From: Thermoplasmatota archaeon
GTDB lineage: Archaea > Thermoplasmatota > Thermoplasmata > Methanomassiliicoccales > Methanomassiliicoccaceae
Direction of reading: 5' to 3'
DNA length: 6,989 nt
Assembly (NCBI GenBank): GCA_022709105.1
Contig: JAKIXL010000034.1
Coordinates: 2,971-9,959, forward strand
The position numbers and the translations under genes are program-made. A model generated the notes under the pieces. That model did not search any database. It was not told where the DNA came from and saw nothing but the letters and a program-made list of their open reading frames with translations. Of this stretch, positions 5,405-6,989 are shown in pieces; the first letter of the stretch is position 1, and every line of letters begins with the position of its first letter.

Positions 5405-6121
5405 ATGAGCGAGGAGGCCTCCTTCTCCATTCCATCGGTTGTGCCCCAAGAGAGCGCAGGGAAACTGCTGGACCAGGTCCGAAGGTATCACCTGCTGCTG
5501 CATCCAGAACGGTTCTCCAGCGTGCGGCGTGGAAAGATTGGCGAACGGGACGCAGTGGCCTTCAACATGATGGGTCCCCACGGCATGAAGGTCAAGACCG
5601 AGATTAAGGCGGAGGACGGTCTGCAGGTCAGGATGTCGGGCGATGAAGGCGTCCAAGATGCCGCAAGATGGCTGTACGAGGACCTCACGGCGGTGGTGAA
5701 GGCGCTGGAGAACGACCTCCGGGGGGCAAACCTCGCCCTCATATGGGTGAAGGGCGAGAAGGTGCTCCCAGAGGAGGTGCCGTCACGAGCCCACAGGGCC
5801 CTGGGCCGATTGTTCTCCAGGACCCTCCTGATGCTGAGCATATTGATGTTCGCGTTCAACATCGCCCTTTTCCTCATTTTCGGAATCCCGGCCGTCATCG
5901 CCATACTCGGATTGCAGTTCCTTCTCATGGTCTACGCAGATAAGTTCTTCGGACTCATGGGAAAATGGAAGATCACGCCGGAGACACCAGAGGTCTATCT
6001 GCTCCAGATCAGGGTGAACAATGAGGTAATGGAGCTCATCAAGAAGAAACAGGTCGACCTTCTGGGACTTAAGCAGGCGGTGTTCGACGCCTCTGCAAGG
6101 CTATCGGGAGAACGCTCATGA
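5405..6121 (+). CDS. Membrane protein, probable N-terminal half of a split M48 protease system
   Basis: This 238-residue protein matches no named family that I recognise with certainty. Residues 1-135 form a soluble, charged alpha/beta region. Two adjacent hydrophobic segments follow at about 139-159 and 160-178, then a charged, probably helical tail (180-238) with KWKITPETPEVYLLQ (187-201). Its stop codon overlaps the start of the downstream M48 protease by four bases (ATGA). The tail leads without a gap into the region where single-chain archaeal M48 proteins, as I recall them, continue into the catalytic domain. It may therefore be the missing membrane anchor of that protease, carried as a separate subunit. 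No ribosome binding site is visible before the ATG, so the start may be leaderless. Membrane location is well supported, while the role as partner is inferred from overlap, length and order. Confidence 0.75.
   Translation: MSEEASFSIPSVVPQESAGKLLDQVRRYHLLLHPERFSSVRRGKIGERDAVAFNMMGPHGMKVKTEIKAEDGLQVRMSGDEGVQDAARWLYEDLTAVVKALENDLRGANLALIWVKGEKVLPEEVPSRAHRALGRLFSRTLLMLSILMFAFNIALFLIFGIPAVIAILGLQFLLMVYADKFFGLMGKWKITPETPEVYLLQIRVNNEVMELIKKKQVDLLGLKQAVFDASARLSGERS
6106..6110 (+). promoter_or_regulatory. Internal ribosome binding site for the M48 protease
   Basis: GGGAG lies inside the upstream gene, seven bases before the ATG at 6118. It favours genuine separate initiation, by coupling at the ATGA overlap, over a sequencing error or frameshift in one continuous gene. 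Confidence 0.55.
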
Positions 6122-6786
6122 GCTTCGGGGTGATGTGCGCCGAGGACGGGATCAAGGTTAAGGCAGTGAACGTACTGGACCTGGTGAGGAGGGCGGCCGC
6201 ACCGTATGGCGCGCCTATTCCAAAGATAGTCATTTCCAACAGCCTGATGCCGAACGCCGCGGCCAGCGGTATAAGCTTCCGCCGCGGGGTACTCCTCCTC
6301 ACAGGAGGTATTTTGACCCAGCTCAGCGACGATGAGCTTATCAGCGTCATCGGCCACGAGCTCGGCCATCTAAAAGGTAAGGACCCGCTCTATCTCTTCG
6401 CCATCGTGTCCGGCGAGTTCATTCTTCGCGTGACGGTGTTGCTCCCCGCGTTCCTGTTCTCCCCCCTCCTCTACCTGATGGTCGTGACCTTCCTGATATT
6501 CTTCGTGGCCAAATTCTTCGAGGCCCGTGCCGACCTCTTGTCGGTCATGGCCCTCGGGCAACCGAAGGTGATGGCCGAGAGCCTACGGAAGATCGGCTTC
6601 CAGCGCCTACAGGTGGAGAAGGCTTCACGCCTGGCAAGCTGGTTCCGGTGGGACACACACCCCCCCATCTACTTTCGGATCGAGAGATTGGAACGAATGA
6701 CCGAGCCGGTTGAGGTGAGGCACCCCCTTCTTCAATCGGTGAAGGACGTGATGGGAGGGTTCCGGGCGGCGTTCTCCTCTCGCTGA
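6118..6786 (+). CDS. M48 family (HtpX-like) membrane zinc metalloprotease
   Basis: This 222-residue protein is a zinc protease related to HtpX and Ste24, which degrade misfolded membrane proteins or process substrates at the membrane. The zinc site is clear: HELGH (80-84) gives H80, catalytic E81 and H84, and E135 in FFEARAD (133-139) is the third ligand. PNAAASG (45-51), the segment just before the catalytic core, and HPPIYFRIERL (181-191) near the end are also typical. Two hydrophobic segments (about 95-112 and 113-131) lie between the zinc motifs, as in HtpX. The usual N-terminal membrane segments, which make HtpX about 290 residues, are absent and seem to be supplied by the overlapping upstream gene. 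The ATG is set by the internal GGGAG and the 4-base overlap, so translation is probably coupled. Substrates are unknown. Confidence 0.92.
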   Translation: MSFGVMCAEDGIKVKAVNVLDLVRRAAAPYGAPIPKIVISNSLMPNAAASGISFRRGVLLLTGGILTQLSDDELISVIGHELGHLKGKDPLYLFAIVSGEFILRVTVLLPAFLFSPLLYLMVVTFLIFFVAKFFEARADLLSVMALGQPKVMAESLRKIGFQRLQVEKASRLASWFRWDTHPPIYFRIERLERMTEPVEVRHPLLQSVKDVMGGFRAAFSSR

Positions 6787-6989
6787 CCGTTCAATGCCCG
6801 CCCCCACCGTCCGCAATGTAGGCCCCTATCCTCGACCGATACGTCAGCGATAACATGGGGCCGCGACCTCGGCCCCTGGAGACCGGTCCCCCGTCCGCCA
6901 CCAATCATCCCCGATGCCTCACGCCTCTTGTCTCGGCCCCTCTCTAACGAGAGGCTCGCCGGAACCGCTCGGCCAGCAGCGTTATGGAC
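6787..6989. other. Right-edge stretch without a supported gene
   Basis: This GC-rich 203-base stretch follows the protease stop. I see no terminator T-run, TATA box or RNA gene. On the minus strand a frame entering from the right edge ends at a TAG (6944-6946) and reads SITLLAERFRRASR. It could be the C-terminus of a gene outside the window, but 14 residues are too few to judge. Confidence 0.4.
6939..6954. repeat. Perfect hairpin near the right edge
   Basis: CCTCTC (6939-6944) and GAGAGG (6949-6954) pair around a TAAC loop. On the minus strand the stem covers the TAG of the possible gene end at 6944, so it may be a 3'-end structure of a convergent gene. There is no T-run on either side. The arms equal those of the palindrome at 3246-3257. 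Confidence 0.4.

Noticed and set aside
5488..5928. Open frame of 146 codons on the minus strand
   Set aside because: It is a shadow of the membrane protein gene with no start signal and no recognisable motif.
6070..6120. Programmed -1 frameshift joining the membrane protein and the M48 protease
   Set aside because: No slippery heptamer precedes the overlap, and an internal ribosome binding site explains the second start. Kept only as an alternative in the findings.
1..6989. Mobile elements, CRISPR arrays or rRNA/tRNA genes
   Set aside because: I found no transposase motifs, terminal inverted repeats, regularly spaced repeats or structured RNA consensus anywhere in the window.

Overview
This 7 kb window looks archaeal. 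The genes lack bacterial -35/-10 promoters. Instead most have an AT-rich TATA-like box about 26 bases before the likely transcription start, and at least three seem to be read from leaderless or nearly leaderless mRNAs. The base composition is GC-rich and AGG and ATA codons are common. The gene set (a short class III-type hybrid cluster protein, an Lrp/AsnC regulator with a cysteine-rich tail, an AcsA-type acetyl-CoA synthetase, a PurN-type formyltransferase, a membrane M48 protease) fits a GC-rich member of the Thermoplasmatota. Methanomassiliicoccales would be my first guess, but that is inference from style and gene content, not proof.

Layout. Positions 1-1012 (minus) carry the N-terminal 337 residues of an acetyl-CoA synthetase that runs off the left edge. 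Upstream of it, also on minus, is a PurN-like formyltransferase (1129-1884). It is divergent, across a 156-base promoter region, from a histidine phosphatase (2041-2727, plus). A 279-base stretch without a recognisable gene follows. Next come a small DUF1059-like metal-binding protein (3007-3180, minus) and an Lrp/AsnC regulator with a five-cysteine tail (3356-3925, minus). The regulator is divergent from hcp (4045-5322, plus). The AT-rich intergenic region between them carries two TATA boxes embedded in inverted repeats. After a T-rich terminator, a two-gene overlapping operon (5405-6121 and 6118-6786, plus) encodes a membrane protein and an M48/HtpX-like zinc protease. The last 203 bases hold no gene I can support.

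How the genes work together. The most coherent unit is the divergent regulator/hcp pair: a DNA-binding protein that probably carries a metal or Fe-S site, facing a gene for handling nitric oxide or hydroxylamine, with repeated ATCAT/ATGAT half-sites around the hcp TATA box. This suggests a local redox or nitrosative-stress switch. The second unit is the overlapping membrane-protein/protease pair, which looks like an M48 protease divided into two translationally coupled chains. The acetyl-CoA synthetase, formyltransferase, phosphatase and DUF1059 genes each appear to have their own promoter and show no obvious link to these units.
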